From: JADJOM01 sp963817435
Lineage (GTDB): Bacteria; Gemmatimonadota; Gemmatimonadetes; Gemmatimonadales; GWC2-71-9
Direction of reading: 5' to 3'
DNA length: 64,000 bases
NCBI GenBank assembly: GCA_963817435.1
Contig: CAWFNY010000002.1
Location: forward strand, 372,001 to 436,000
The position numbers and the translations under genes are program-made. Shown here piece by piece: positions 34,416 to 42,866 of this stretch. The notes beneath the pieces were generated by a model. It saw only the letters and a program-made list of their open reading frames with translations. It had not been told where the DNA came from and searched no databases. Position 1 is the stretch's first letter. The number at the start of each line of letters is the position of its first letter.

Positions 34416-34721
34416 TCAAGGATGCAGGTGAATCATCCGTGAGGCATCCCGCCAGATGTGGTTCATCATGAGGAACACGAAGATCAGCGCCGGAATGAGG
34501 CTCCAGAACAGGATCCTCCGCTCATACTTCAAGTGCATGAAGTACATGACGCCGAGCCCGGCTTCAATCACCGCCAGTGCAAGCAGCGCCCCCAGCAGGA
34601 CGCCGGGGGCCAGTCCCGCATAGGTGAGCATGACCTCGGCGCCCACGATTGCAAGCAGTCCGACCCAGACCGCGATGTACAGCTTCGTGCCAGGCTCGTG
34701 GGTCGATTCCATGGTGGCCAT
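34416..34721 (-). CDS. Cytochrome c oxidase subunit IV
   Basis: A 101-residue protein with three membrane helices (about 15-34, 41-60 and 72-92), matching prokaryotic COX4/CyoD-like subunit IV. Typical features are the VEAxLxVMYFMHL-like segment AGLGVMYFMHLKYERR and the C-terminal NHIWRDASRMIHLHP. The start at 34721 follows the reading frame from the helix region; a second Met lies three codons later. It is the penultimate gene of the oxidase operon. Confidence 0.82.
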   Translation of the reverse strand: MATMESTHEPGTKLYIAVWVGLLAIVGAEVMLTYAGLAPGVLLGALLALAVIEAGLGVMYFMHLKYERRILFWSLIPALIFVFLMMNHIWRDASRMIHLHP

Positions 34722-34747
34722 GTCCCGCCTTTCGCTTGGGAGATGCC

Positions 34748-35377
34748 TCAGCGCGCGTTCATCAGGTAGAGAAGCGGGAAGACGAACATCCAGACCAGGT
34801 CCACGAAGTGCCAGTAGAGTCCGGTGGTTTCCACATGCGCCGCGTCGAAGCGGCCCCGCCGGAATCCGATGGCGATGACCGTGAGGGCCACCACGCCACC
34901 GATGACGTGCAGCAGGTGCAGACCGGTGATGCTGAAGAAGCTGCCGCCGAAGAGCACGGGTCCGCCCAGCGGGTTGGCGTGGGTACTCCACCCCTCCGCG
35001 AACATCTTGAACCATTCCCGCAGGTGCAGCGCCGCGAAGGCGATGCCGAGCAGCGTCGTGATGCCGAGCCAGCGGACACTGGACTCGCGCCGGCCCGCCT
35101 GGGCCGCCGCGACCGCGAACAGCATCGTCAGACTGCTGGTCAGCAGGATCGCCGTCATCACCATGCCGTTGAGAATGGTCGGCATGAAGGCGAATGGCCG
35201 GCTCCAGTCCGGGCTGCCCGCCCGCAGGTAGCCGTATCCGAAGAGGATCGCGCCAAACGTGGCGGCGTCGGCGATGATGAACAGCCACATCACCAGCTTC
35301 TTGGACTGGATGCCGAACGGGGATTCTTCCAGTTCAGCCACATGACCCATGGGCATCGACATCTCGGATTCGCTCAT
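34748..35377 (-). CDS. Cytochrome c oxidase subunit III
   Basis: A 209-residue heme-copper oxidase subunit III with five to six membrane helices. Family signatures are KLVMWLFIIADAATFGAILFGY near the N-terminus (subunit III of the short, five-helix type), FGGSFFSITGLHLLHVIGGVVAL and TTGLYWHFVDLVWMFVFPLLYL. It supports proton uptake and stability of the oxidase core. It lies 18 bp after a second subunit III-like gene and 26 bp before subunit IV. Confidence 0.9.
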   Translation of the reverse strand: MSESEMSMPMGHVAELEESPFGIQSKKLVMWLFIIADAATFGAILFGYGYLRAGSPDWSRPFAFMPTILNGMVMTAILLTSSLTMLFAVAAAQAGRRESSVRWLGITTLLGIAFAALHLREWFKMFAEGWSTHANPLGGPVLFGGSFFSITGLHLLHVIGGVVALTVIAIGFRRGRFDAAHVETTGLYWHFVDLVWMFVFPLLYLMNAR

Positions 35378-35395
35378 GTCAACTCCGGTGGCAGA

Positions 35396-35974
35396 TCACA
35401 GCCGCGTTGCGAGAACCAGCAGGAGATACAACCAGAGGACACCCATGAAGTGCCAGTAGAGGGATGCCGCCCCCAGCGCCGCCTCGGGCGGCGCGCCGCG
35501 CGATGCCCGCAGGCGGCCCAGGACATACCCCAGCCCCGCCACGCCACCGAGCAGGTGCAGGCCGTGCAGCGCGGTGAACATGTAGAAGAAGTCGCTGGCG
35601 GGGTTGGTCGCGAGGTAGAGCCCCTGCGCGACGAGACCGCGCCAGGCGACCACCTGCCCCGCGATGAACAGCAGTCCGAGCACCATGGTGACGGAGAGCC
35701 AGGTGAGTCCTGGCGCGGCCTCCGCTCCGCCGGCCGCCCAGGCCGTCTGCAGCCGGCGCCGTCCCAGTTCGAGGGTCCCGCTGCTGAGCAGCAGCAGCAG
35801 GGTGTTGACGTAGAGGATGCCGGGCAGCGCCACGTGCTGCCAGTCGGAACCCGAGCCCTGGCGGACCACCATGGCGCTGGTATAGGCCGTAAACGACATC
35901 GTGATGGTCGCGATGCCGATCCAGACCCCGGTCCGCGCCGGGGACGACGGGGAGGTCATCTTCAGGGTGTCCAT
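35396..35974 (-). CDS. Second cytochrome c oxidase subunit III-like protein
   Basis: A 192-residue membrane protein with five helices and the subunit III signatures FYMFTALHGLHLLGGVAGLGYV and ASLYWHFMGVLWLYLLLVL. It differs from the neighbouring subunit III in its N-terminal half, where the first helices carry TGVWIGIATITMSFTAYTSAMVV. Paired subunit III genes occur in some aa3/caa3 clusters. It may replace the usual first helices or assist assembly. It begins one base after the subunit I stop. Confidence 0.82.
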   Translation of the reverse strand: MDTLKMTSPSSPARTGVWIGIATITMSFTAYTSAMVVRQGSGSDWQHVALPGILYVNTLLLLLSSGTLELGRRRLQTAWAAGGAEAAPGLTWLSVTMVLGLLFIAGQVVAWRGLVAQGLYLATNPASDFFYMFTALHGLHLLGGVAGLGYVLGRLRASRGAPPEAALGAASLYWHFMGVLWLYLLLVLATRL

Positions 35975-35975
35975 G

Positions 35976-37727
35976 TCAGGCGATGACCCGGGTGGCGGCG
36001 GCCGTCTGCATCACGTAGTCGCCTTCCACGCCGGTGCCACCGTACTCATTGGGGCCGTGCGCCACGACGGGGTGGTGCCCGCCGAAGTTGTCGAACGGCG
36101 GCGGCGACGGAATGGACCATTCGAGCGAGGTGGCCTGCCACGGATTCTCCGGCGCCTTGGCGCCGCGCAGGCGGCTCCAGACCAGATTGAAGAAGAAGAT
36201 GAGCTGCACGGCCCCGGTGAACAGCGCGGCCATCGTGATGAAGCGGTGCAGCGGCAGCGACCCCTTCATGTAATCGTCGGTGAAGGCGGAATACCGGCGC
36301 ACGTTCCCGGCGAGGCCGAGATAGTGCATCGGCATGAAGGTGGCGTAGACCCCGATCAGCGTCAGGGTGAAGTGGAGCTTGCCCAGCGTCTCGTTCATCA
36401 TCCGGCCGTACATCTTCGGGAACCAGAAGTAGGTGCCCGCGAAGATGCCGAACATCGCCGCGACACCCATCACGAAGTGGAAGTGGCCCACCACGAAGTA
36501 GGTGCCGTGGAGGTAGGTGTCGATGGACGGCTGCGCCAGGAAGAACCCGCTGATGCCGCCACTCACGAAGACCGACACGAACCCGAGACAGAACAGGGCG
36601 GATGTGGTGAAGCGCATCCGGGCGCCGTAGAGGGTCCCGATCCAGAGCAGGACCATGACCGTGGCCGGGATGGTGATGATCAGGGTGGGCACCGAGAACA
36701 GGGTCGCCGATAGCGGGTTCATGCCGCTGACGAACATGTGGTGGCCCCACACGGTGTAGCTCAGGAATCCGATGGAGCCCATGCAGATCAGCGCCACCTT
36801 CGGCCCGAGCAGCGGCTTCCGGGCGAAGGCCGGGAGAATGTGGGATACGATGCCGAAGCCCGGCAGGATGGCGATATACACCTCGGGGTGACCGAAGAAC
36901 CAGAAGAGGTGCTGCCACAGGAGCGGGGAGCCGCCGGAATGAGGCTGAAGCCGGTCGCTGACGACCAGTCCTCCGGGAATGAAGAAGCTGGTGCCCGCCA
37001 CGCGGTCGAGTATCAATAGGACGCAGGCCGGCAGCAGCACCGAGAAGGCGATGAGCCCGATCACCGAGGTGATGAACCACGCCCAGGTCGAGAACGGCAT
37101 GCGCATGAGCGTCATGCCCTTGGCCCGCAGGTCGAGCGTGGTCGCGATGAAGTTGAGCGAGCCCAGTAGCTGGCCGACGCAGAAGATGGCGATGGACAGT
37201 GCCCAGAGCGTCTGCCCCATGCCCTGTCCGGGCCCGGCGTCCTTGCCGATGGCGCTGAGGGGGGCGTAGGCGGTCCACCCCGAGAGCGGCGGCCCCTCCG
37301 GGACGAAGAAGGCGGCGAGCAGCACCAGGAACGCCACACAGGTCACCCAGAACGACATCATGTTGAAGCGCGGGAACGCCATGTCCTCCGCACCGACCTG
37401 GATGGGCAGCACGTAGTTCCCGAAGCCGGCGAACGGCGCGGTGGTGAGCACGAAGAACACCATGATCGTGCCGTGCATCGTCATGATCGACAGGTACAGC
37501 TCCGGGGTCATGACCCCGCCCGCCGCGCCGGTCGGCGCCAGCTTGCCCAGCCCGGGAATGGCGACCTCGGGAAACGCCAGGTGGAACCGCATCAGCCAGG
37601 ACAGCACCATCCCGGTGATCACCGCGACCAGAGCGAGATCGAGATACTGCTTGCCGATGACCTTGTGGTCCAGACTGAAGACGTGCTTTCGGAGGAAGCT
37701 GGTCGGTGGGGCAGAAATCTCGTGCAT
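35976..37727 (-). CDS. ctaD: Cytochrome c oxidase subunit I
   Basis: The 583-residue catalytic subunit of an aa3-type oxidase that reduces O2 to water and pumps protons. It has twelve or more membrane helices. Haem/copper ligand motifs are visible: MTMHGTIMVFF (haem a His), WFFGHPEVYIAILPGFGIVSH (CuB His cross-linked to Tyr, the K-channel type A signature), VWGHHMFVSGM (CuB His pair) and HGTYFVVGHFHFVMG (haem His residues). The HPEVYI sequence marks an A-family oxidase. It is followed by two subunit III-like genes and preceded 62 bp by subunit II. Confidence 0.96.
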   Translation of the reverse strand: MHEISAPPTSFLRKHVFSLDHKVIGKQYLDLALVAVITGMVLSWLMRFHLAFPEVAIPGLGKLAPTGAAGGVMTPELYLSIMTMHGTIMVFFVLTTAPFAGFGNYVLPIQVGAEDMAFPRFNMMSFWVTCVAFLVLLAAFFVPEGPPLSGWTAYAPLSAIGKDAGPGQGMGQTLWALSIAIFCVGQLLGSLNFIATTLDLRAKGMTLMRMPFSTWAWFITSVIGLIAFSVLLPACVLLILDRVAGTSFFIPGGLVVSDRLQPHSGGSPLLWQHLFWFFGHPEVYIAILPGFGIVSHILPAFARKPLLGPKVALICMGSIGFLSYTVWGHHMFVSGMNPLSATLFSVPTLIITIPATVMVLLWIGTLYGARMRFTTSALFCLGFVSVFVSGGISGFFLAQPSIDTYLHGTYFVVGHFHFVMGVAAMFGIFAGTYFWFPKMYGRMMNETLGKLHFTLTLIGVYATFMPMHYLGLAGNVRRYSAFTDDYMKGSLPLHRFITMAALFTGAVQLIFFFNLVWSRLRGAKAPENPWQATSLEWSIPSPPPFDNFGGHHPVVAHGPNEYGGTGVEGDYVMQTAAATRVIA

Positions 37728-37789
37728 GTACCTGGCCTTTCAGGAAAGATGCGGTTGCTCGCCCAGCGGAGGAGCAACCCGCCGAGCTG

Positions 37790-38590
37790 CTACTGGGCCG
37801 CCTGATCCTTGAGCCACTGCTCGAACTTGTCCTCGGGCATCACGTCGATGTACGCGCGCATGTTGAAGTGCCCCAGTCCGCACAACTGGGTGCAGACGAT
37901 CTCCTTCTTGACGACCTGCGTCGCGGTGAACTGGAGCGGGATGACCAGACCGGGCACGAAATCCTGCTGAATCCGCAATTCGGGCACATAGAAGGCGTGC
38001 CCCACATCCTTGGCGTGCATGCTCAGGAGCACCGGCCGGTTGACCGGCACCTCGAGCGAGGCGGAGATGATGTCGTCCCGCGCCGCGGTGTCGTTCGCCG
38101 GGTCGAGGCCGAAGAAGTTGCTGTTGCCGTCGTCGATCAGCTCGGGATGCGCCACGCCGAGCTTCCCGTCGGGGCCGGGATACCGGAAGTAGTAGGCGAA
38201 CTGCTCGGCCTGGACGTCGATCTTGAGTGCGTTCGGATCAGGCGGCGACAGGAAGATGCCGCCCCAGACCTTGGTCCCGACCAGCGTCAGCACCAGGATC
38301 TCGGCGCTCACCAGGATGACGGCCATGACGACCATCGGGGTCGCGCCACCGGGGAAGATCTTGATGGCCCGGCCGTCCCCGTGGTCCGCATACTGCCAGG
38401 CGAAGAGAGCCAGGACCAGCTGGGAGACCACGAAGAGGACGCCAGAGGCGACCATCGTCTCCGCCAGTTGATGGTCGATGCCGGCACCGAGCACGGAGAT
38501 GTCGGGAGGAAGCCACCACACGCGTGCAATGAAGACGCCGGCCGAGATGGCGGTGATGACCGCCACGACCACTGCAAACAGTTTGCCCAC
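37790..38590 (-). CDS. ctaC: Cytochrome c oxidase subunit II
   Basis: A 266-residue subunit that accepts electrons through the CuA centre. Membrane helices lie at about 4-24, 45-65 and 85-105, with a periplasmic cupredoxin domain after that. The CuA site is complete: KDVGHAFYVPEL supplies the first His, and EIVCTQLCGLGHFNMRAY gives CxxxCxxxHxxM. There is no haem-c CxxCH tail, so it is not of the caa3 fused type. The electron donor must be a separate protein, and candidates are encoded immediately upstream. Confidence 0.94.
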   Translation of the reverse strand: MGKLFAVVVAVITAISAGVFIARVWWLPPDISVLGAGIDHQLAETMVASGVLFVVSQLVLALFAWQYADHGDGRAIKIFPGGATPMVVMAVILVSAEILVLTLVGTKVWGGIFLSPPDPNALKIDVQAEQFAYYFRYPGPDGKLGVAHPELIDDGNSNFFGLDPANDTAARDDIISASLEVPVNRPVLLSMHAKDVGHAFYVPELRIQQDFVPGLVIPLQFTATQVVKKEIVCTQLCGLGHFNMRAYIDVMPEDKFEQWLKDQAAQ

Positions 38591-38689
38591 AGCGCGTCGC
38601 CTCCGCAGTCCTGGATGAAGCCGCTATCGCTCGGGTCGTCCCTCCTCCTGGCGAACGACCCGTTCAGTGCCCTCGTTCTTGCCCGGTGA

Positions 38690-39421
38690 TCAGTACGGCA
38701 GTGCCTTGAAGACGAAGTCCACCTTCGGCACATCACCGGCGGCGACGGTGATCTCCTGGCTCTGGGTGCCGAAGCGCTCATGCCACGCAGTGACGGTGTA
38801 CTTGCCCGGCGGGAGGCCCTTGAGGCTGAAAGTCCCGTCGTTGCCCGTGATCGCCCAATGCGAGGTGGGCAGCACCGCGAAGTAGCCGTGCATCCAGGGG
38901 TGGACGTTGCACTTGACCGCGATGAACTCGGGCTTCTCGTACGTCGCCTTGATCGGCGGACTCCCCGGCGGCGTGGACTTGTTCCACTCGGGGTTCACCG
39001 TCGCCAGCGGATGGATGTTGTGCGATGTCTGGTCGCTGTTGGTGATCTCCAGCGGCTGACCCGCCTGCATGGGCAGGACGTGCGGGATGTACTCACACCC
39101 CTTCTGGTTGTAGTGGGCGACCTCGGTCGGCGCCGGCTCCGCCGCTGCCCCGGCCGAGATGTACACCACCACGTTCTGGACCGTGTTGCCGGGGCCGGTC
39201 ACCACATTCTCGGTCATCACCGGCGTGGGGTGCTGGGCCGCGCAGGTGGGCTCCTTCGCCATATCGATCGGCCGCATCTTGGGCGGCGTGCCGGTGTAGG
39301 TCACGGTGCCACTGATGGAACCGGCATGGACTTCAGGTGCCGGCACGGCCCCCGTCGTGGTGGCGGCCAGTGCCAGCAGGGTGAGTGAGGCAAGGTATTT
39401 GGTGCGCATGGTGTCGCTCAT
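38690..39421 (-). CDS. Cupredoxin-like periplasmic protein
   Basis: A 243-residue exported protein with signal peptide YLASLTLLALAATTTGAVPA. Its type I copper ligands are in the right order: His in DQTSHNIHPLA, and Cys, His and Met in VKCNVHPWMHGYF. A carboxypeptidase-regulatory-like fold follows (FSLKGLPPGKYTVTAWHERFG). The alternative start four codons later (39409) gives a more usual signal peptide. It lies between a diheme cytochrome and subunit II, so it is a plausible small electron carrier for the oxidase. That role is inferred. Confidence 0.8.
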   Translation of the reverse strand: MSDTMRTKYLASLTLLALAATTTGAVPAPEVHAGSISGTVTYTGTPPKMRPIDMAKEPTCAAQHPTPVMTENVVTGPGNTVQNVVVYISAGAAAEPAPTEVAHYNQKGCEYIPHVLPMQAGQPLEITNSDQTSHNIHPLATVNPEWNKSTPPGSPPIKATYEKPEFIAVKCNVHPWMHGYFAVLPTSHWAITGNDGTFSLKGLPPGKYTVTAWHERFGTQSQEITVAAGDVPKVDFVFKALPY

Positions 39422-39449
39422 TTCAGAAAATGTGATTCAGTTGACGGCG

Positions 39450-40298
39450 CTACTGCCCGCCCTGATCCGGGCCGATCGGCTTGAGTTCCCCTTCGTGCGC
39501 GGGCAGCCAGGCATGCCAGACCGTCGCTTCCGGCGTCTGGAGCGGCTGCAGCGTCCGGAGGAAATGCACCAGGTCCCAGGCGTCCGTGGGCTGGATGTTG
39601 TCGGCGAAGGAAGGCATCGGTGTGCCGTCCACGCCCGTCATGAAGATCCGGTAGAGATCCTCATTGGTTTGACCGCACTTGAAGCGTGACCCGCTGGAGA
39701 AGTTGTAGGGCCGGATCGGGTTGTCCTTGCTGTCGGTCAGGGTGGAAGCCGCCGGGCCGTCCCCGTGTCCCGCCGGCCCGTGACACTTCCAGCACTCCAT
39801 CTTCTGGAACAGCTCCCGCCCGTGGAGGATGCTCTCCATGGTCGCGGGGGTCTCCGCGGGAATCGTGATCGGCGTCCCCGCGCCCTGGGTCTTCCAGCGG
39901 GTGGAGAATGACTTGATGTACGCCACCAGATCCACCCGGGTCTGCCGGGTCAGCGGTGCCCAGGGCGGCATGTTGGTGGTCACGAACCCGCGGGAGATCG
40001 AGTGGTACAGGTCCTCGTCAGTCGGCAGCGTTCCCGTCGGGGTCGACCGGCACTTGAAGGTGGCGGCGGTGAAGTCGCGGGGCTTTGGCTCGATCCACTG
40101 CGCGTTCTCCCCGTTGCCGTCCCCCGCCTGGCCGTGACAGCCGACGCAGTAGCGGCGGTACTGCTCCTTGCCCGCGGCGGCACTGCCGTGCACCCCGCCC
40201 ACCACGGCGTCCTGGGCGCAGAGCGGCGCCACGCCCGACAGTGCCAGCAGCAGACCGAATCCCGAGACGAGTACCGCCGGTGCATTGCGCGTTGTCAT
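39450..40298 (-). CDS. Diheme cytochrome c
   Basis: A 282-residue periplasmic protein with signal peptide LVSGFGLLLALSGVAPLCAQ and two haem-binding sites, YCVGCHGQ and CWKCHGP. Each site is followed by a likely axial Met region (NMPPWAPLT and TPMPSFADN), giving two class I cytochrome c domains. Together with the cupredoxin it could ferry electrons to CuA of the oxidase encoded downstream. It starts 13 bp after the porin-cytochrome gene stop. Confidence 0.9.
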   Translation of the reverse strand: MTTRNAPAVLVSGFGLLLALSGVAPLCAQDAVVGGVHGSAAAGKEQYRRYCVGCHGQAGDGNGENAQWIEPKPRDFTAATFKCRSTPTGTLPTDEDLYHSISRGFVTTNMPPWAPLTRQTRVDLVAYIKSFSTRWKTQGAGTPITIPAETPATMESILHGRELFQKMECWKCHGPAGHGDGPAASTLTDSKDNPIRPYNFSSGSRFKCGQTNEDLYRIFMTGVDGTPMPSFADNIQPTDAWDLVHFLRTLQPLQTPEATVWHAWLPAHEGELKPIGPDQGGQ

Positions 40299-40311
40299 GC
40301 GAGGCCTCCTC

Positions 40312-41823
40312 TCAGAAGTCGAAGTCGAATGCGAGGAGCACGCTGGTGCTCCGCACGGGAGTGGTGGGCGAGAGCGGGTCGAGTCCGACCCCGTCTCCGC
40401 TCAGCGGCATCATCCCGACCGTCTTGGTGAACGACACTTCCCCCACCATGGCAAGCCCGGCCCGGCTGAACATGATCGGATACCAGCGGTAGCCGAACGT
40501 GAACGCGTCGATGTTCCCCAGCTTGCTCGGCGTCGCCGACAGCGCCTGCCGTGACATCCGGATGAGTTCGCTGCGGTGGGTGAAGACCAGCTGGGGACTG
40601 ACGTAGTAGTGTGCCTCGAGGAGCCCGCTGTTCCAGGTGGCGCTGCGGGTTCCGCCGGCGAGGTCCTTGCTGTCGGAGCCGTGCATGTAGAGCGGAATCA
40701 ATTCGAGCTTGCCGAGGAAGAAGTCCCCGACCGCTCCGACGCGGTAGAACGACTTGTTGTTGGTTCCGGTGCCGGGCACCGGGTCGCCGCCGTTGGTGGT
40801 CTCGAAGGTGGTGGGTCGCTGGCCGACGTAGCCATAGAGGCCGATCCGCTCGAGGCCGAGCTTGCCCGCGTCGAACGCCTGACTCAGGGTGACCGAGCCG
40901 TCGTAGCTCTTGCCCGAGGGGAGCCCCGGGGTGCCGTCGACGCTGCCGAGCACGGCGACGCTGAAGCGGGTGTAACTGTTCGCCGAATGTCCCAGCCACT
41001 CCGCACCGATCTGGTTGTCGCCCAGACCGAAGTTGCTGGCGGAGCCCACCGGGGCGAAGTGATAGGTCTGGTAGAAGGTGCCGTTGCTGGACAGCATCAT
41101 GGTCCGCTTTTCGGAGAGCATGTTGTCCAGCTCGAACTTGCCGACCTTGAGATTCGCCCAGCGGGACTTGAACAGGTTGTCGAAGCGGACGAAGGCCGTC
41201 TCGATGCCGACCCCTTCGCCGTCCGCGACCGTGGGAACGAACCCGAAGGTGATGTTCTTGTAGAGGGTGCCCAGCATCAGCAGGTCGGCGCCGGAGATGT
41301 CGAAGCCCGACTGGGTGATGGTCTTCTCCACGGTCCCGCCGGATCCGTCGTCCACCGGCTGATGGGTGGTGCGCTCCATCCGCCATCCAGGGGTGGTGCG
41401 GATTGCGAACGGGATGTAGGAGGGGTTGAGCCAGATGGGGGAATCGCGGTCGTTGCCGAGCTGGTAGCCGTTGTCCTTGAATGTCTGCCCGAAGGCATTC
41501 AGCTCTGGCCACGCCGTATGACAGGCCGAGCACGGCATGTTGTACTTTCTGGCGAAGGCCGGAATGGCCGCCTCACGGTGCGCGGACAGATCCACGCGCG
41601 CGCCGGCCGGGAGGACCCCGCCGTTCGCCGCGACATAGGCCGCATACGCCACGCGGCCGGCGGATCTGGCGCTACCCGACGCCGCAACCGTGGCGGGGCC
41701 GCCCGCACCGGAACTCGCCGCGAGCGTCGATATCAGTCCCACGCTCAGCACGCCGCACAGCAGCACCGCACTCCGTCGAATCCATCCCTGCCAGGTCCTG
41801 CTCGTTACCGACCAGCCGGTCAT
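40312..41823 (-). CDS. Outer-membrane porin with N-terminal c-type haem motif
   Basis: A 503-residue exported protein. The start at 41823 is chosen over a GTG 60 bp upstream because an ideal AGGAGG sits 5 bp before it. A signal helix (RRSAVLLCGVLSVGLISTLA) precedes a CSACH haem site near residue 98 (NMPCSACHTAWPELNAFG). About 380 residues of beta-barrel follow (FELDNMLSEKRTMM, GAEWLGHSANSYTRFSVAVLG, TFGYRWYPIMF), ending SVLLAFDFDF with a C-terminal Phe. Such a haem-plus-barrel fusion could pass electrons across the outer membrane. It is the first gene of the oxidase operon. Confidence 0.8.
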   Translation of the reverse strand: MTGWSVTSRTWQGWIRRSAVLLCGVLSVGLISTLAASSGAGGPATVAASGSARSAGRVAYAAYVAANGGVLPAGARVDLSAHREAAIPAFARKYNMPCSACHTAWPELNAFGQTFKDNGYQLGNDRDSPIWLNPSYIPFAIRTTPGWRMERTTHQPVDDGSGGTVEKTITQSGFDISGADLLMLGTLYKNITFGFVPTVADGEGVGIETAFVRFDNLFKSRWANLKVGKFELDNMLSEKRTMMLSSNGTFYQTYHFAPVGSASNFGLGDNQIGAEWLGHSANSYTRFSVAVLGSVDGTPGLPSGKSYDGSVTLSQAFDAGKLGLERIGLYGYVGQRPTTFETTNGGDPVPGTGTNNKSFYRVGAVGDFFLGKLELIPLYMHGSDSKDLAGGTRSATWNSGLLEAHYYVSPQLVFTHRSELIRMSRQALSATPSKLGNIDAFTFGYRWYPIMFSRAGLAMVGEVSFTKTVGMMPLSGDGVGLDPLSPTTPVRSTSVLLAFDFDF

Positions 41824-42141
41824 ACCGCCTCCTGAGGTGTGCGGTACGCAACATGGACAACACACGGGGTCACAACATGACACGACCCATCGAAACGGGC
41901 TCGCCGAACCGGCGATGCGGCGTGGTGCGCCGTCCGTGGCGCACCTGCGAGATTGGGACGTGCTGCTCGGGGTGCTCGCGAGAGGGAGCGACAGCGGCCT
42001 GTCGCATTCGCGAGCGGTTGATTAGAACTGCAGGCGTCACGGCATGTACCGCAACGCCTAACGGCTGTGGCTGCTCCAGCGTCCTGGCGCGCCTAGTGAC
42101 ATCCAGCCGCGTGATCGGCATTTCATGGTGTGTACCGAATC

Positions 42142-42170
42142 GAGATAGCGCTTTTCGGAATGTCTGTCAA
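42142..42170 (-). promoter_or_regulatory. Sigma-70-type promoter for the oxidase operon
   Basis: On the minus strand TTGACA (42170-42165) and TATCTC (42147-42142) are 17 bp apart, with an A/T tract just upstream of the -35 box. Transcription from here would give a leader of about 310 nt before the porin-cytochrome gene. The rest of 41824-42279 shows no gene I can support. Confidence 0.55.
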
Positions 42171-42219
42171 GAGTTTTTTGTGATGCCGCTCGCGGACAAG
42201 TTGTCACCGGAAAGGTTCG

Positions 42220-42241
42220 CCTGGCATTCATGAATGCCAGG
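42220..42241. promoter_or_regulatory. Perfect 22-bp palindrome upstream of the oxidase promoter
   Basis: The half-site CCTGGCATTCA is followed by its exact reverse complement TGAATGCCAGG. It is centred about 60 bp upstream of the -35 box of the oxidase promoter, a position suited to an activator. It has no T-run, so a terminator role is unlikely. The binding protein is unknown. Confidence 0.5.
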
Positions 42242-42279
42242 AGATTCGGATCGCAGGGCGGGGTAATGGGAGCAGGAAC

Positions 42280-42313
42280 ACAACAGAACGGGCCGCTCCG
42301 AGGAGCGGCCCGT
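42280..42313 (-). terminator. Terminator of the five-tRNA cluster
   Basis: ACGGGCCGCTCC and GGAGCGGCCCGT form a 12-bp stem with a TC loop (42288-42313), followed on the minus strand by TCTGTTGTGTT. It lies 30 bp after tRNA-Lys. Confidence 0.8.
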
Positions 42314-42343
42314 GTGCGATCGGTGGACAGCGTTTGCAGCCAG

Positions 42344-42416
42344 TGCGGCGCGTAGGAATCGAACCTACAACCTAGTGATTAAGAGTCACTTGCTCTGCCA
42401 ATTGAGCTAGCGCCGC
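42344..42416 (-). tRNA. tRNA-Lys (anticodon CTT)
   Basis: The acceptor GCGGCGC pairs with GCGCCGC. The anticodon arm AGTGA/TCACT holds loop CTCTTAA, so the anticodon is CTT. The T-arm is GTAGG/CCTAC, the discriminator is A, and CCA is not encoded. It is the last tRNA of the cluster. Confidence 0.95.
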
Positions 42417-42456
42417 GTGTGCGACGGACCGCGAAGCCCGTCCAGCTTTTTTCCAG

Positions 42457-42528
42457 TAGCCCCAACGGGAGTCGAACCCGTCTCTCGACCTTGAAAGGGT
42501 CGCGTCCTAACCGATAGACGATGGGGCC
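42457..42528 (-). tRNA. tRNA-Glu (anticodon TTC)
   Basis: The anticodon arm CGACC/GGTCG holds loop CTTTCAA with anticodon TTC, and the T-arm is ACGGG/CCCGT. The acceptor GGCCCCA pairs with TGGGGCT, so the first pair is G1-U72, with A73. The same first pair occurs in the second tRNA-Glu. Confidence 0.93.
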
Positions 42529-42546
42529 GTTGGGAGCCCACCCCAG

Positions 42547-42619
<73 letters not shown>

Positions 42620-42640
42620 TCGTACAGCGTCCAACCAACA

Positions 42641-42713
42641 CAGGCCCGGAGGGAATCGAACCCCCAACCCCCGGTTTTGGAGACCGGTGCTCTACCAATT
42701 GAGCTACGGACCT
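42641..42713 (-). tRNA. tRNA-Trp (anticodon CCA)
   Basis: The acceptor AGGTCCG pairs with CGGGCCT, with discriminator G as expected for tryptophan. The anticodon arm CCGGT/ACCGG holds loop CTCCAAA, anticodon CCA. CCA is not encoded at the 3' end. Confidence 0.95.
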
Positions 42714-42730
42714 ACAACTCGGAGTTCCAG

Positions 42731-42805
42731 GGTGGCTGACGGGGATCGAACCCGCAACCTCCGGAGCCACAGTCCGGCGCTCTAACCGATTGAGCTACAA
42801 CCACC
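42731..42805 (-). tRNA. tRNA-His (anticodon GTG)
   Basis: The anticodon arm CCGGA/TCCGG holds loop CTGTGGC, anticodon GTG. The extra 5' G (G-1) faces C73, the hallmark of tRNA-His. It is first in the cluster, 61 bp after the PabC-like gene stop. Confidence 0.95.
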
Positions 42806-42866
42806 ACGGGGTCGCTTTTAGCCCTGACCCGGAGCCCGGAGAAGCTATCGAGCGGCCGACCATGGG

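Noticed and set aside
34117..34419. Alternative 100-residue minus-strand frame over the small oxidase gene
   Set aside because: It lacks a ribosome-binding site and gives a Gly/Arg/His-rich product. The overlapping 55-residue frame has a strong start signal and a membrane helix.
37790..38590. caa3-type oxidase with a fused cytochrome c on subunit II
   Set aside because: Subunit II ends soon after the CuA site and has no CxxCH motif, so the cytochrome is a separate protein.
41824..41883. Cys-rich N-terminal extension (SCCDPVCCPCC) of the porin-cytochrome from a GTG start
   Set aside because: An ideal AGGAGG sits 5 bp before the ATG at 41823, and the signal peptide is better placed from there. 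The extension would put a polar Cys cluster before the signal.
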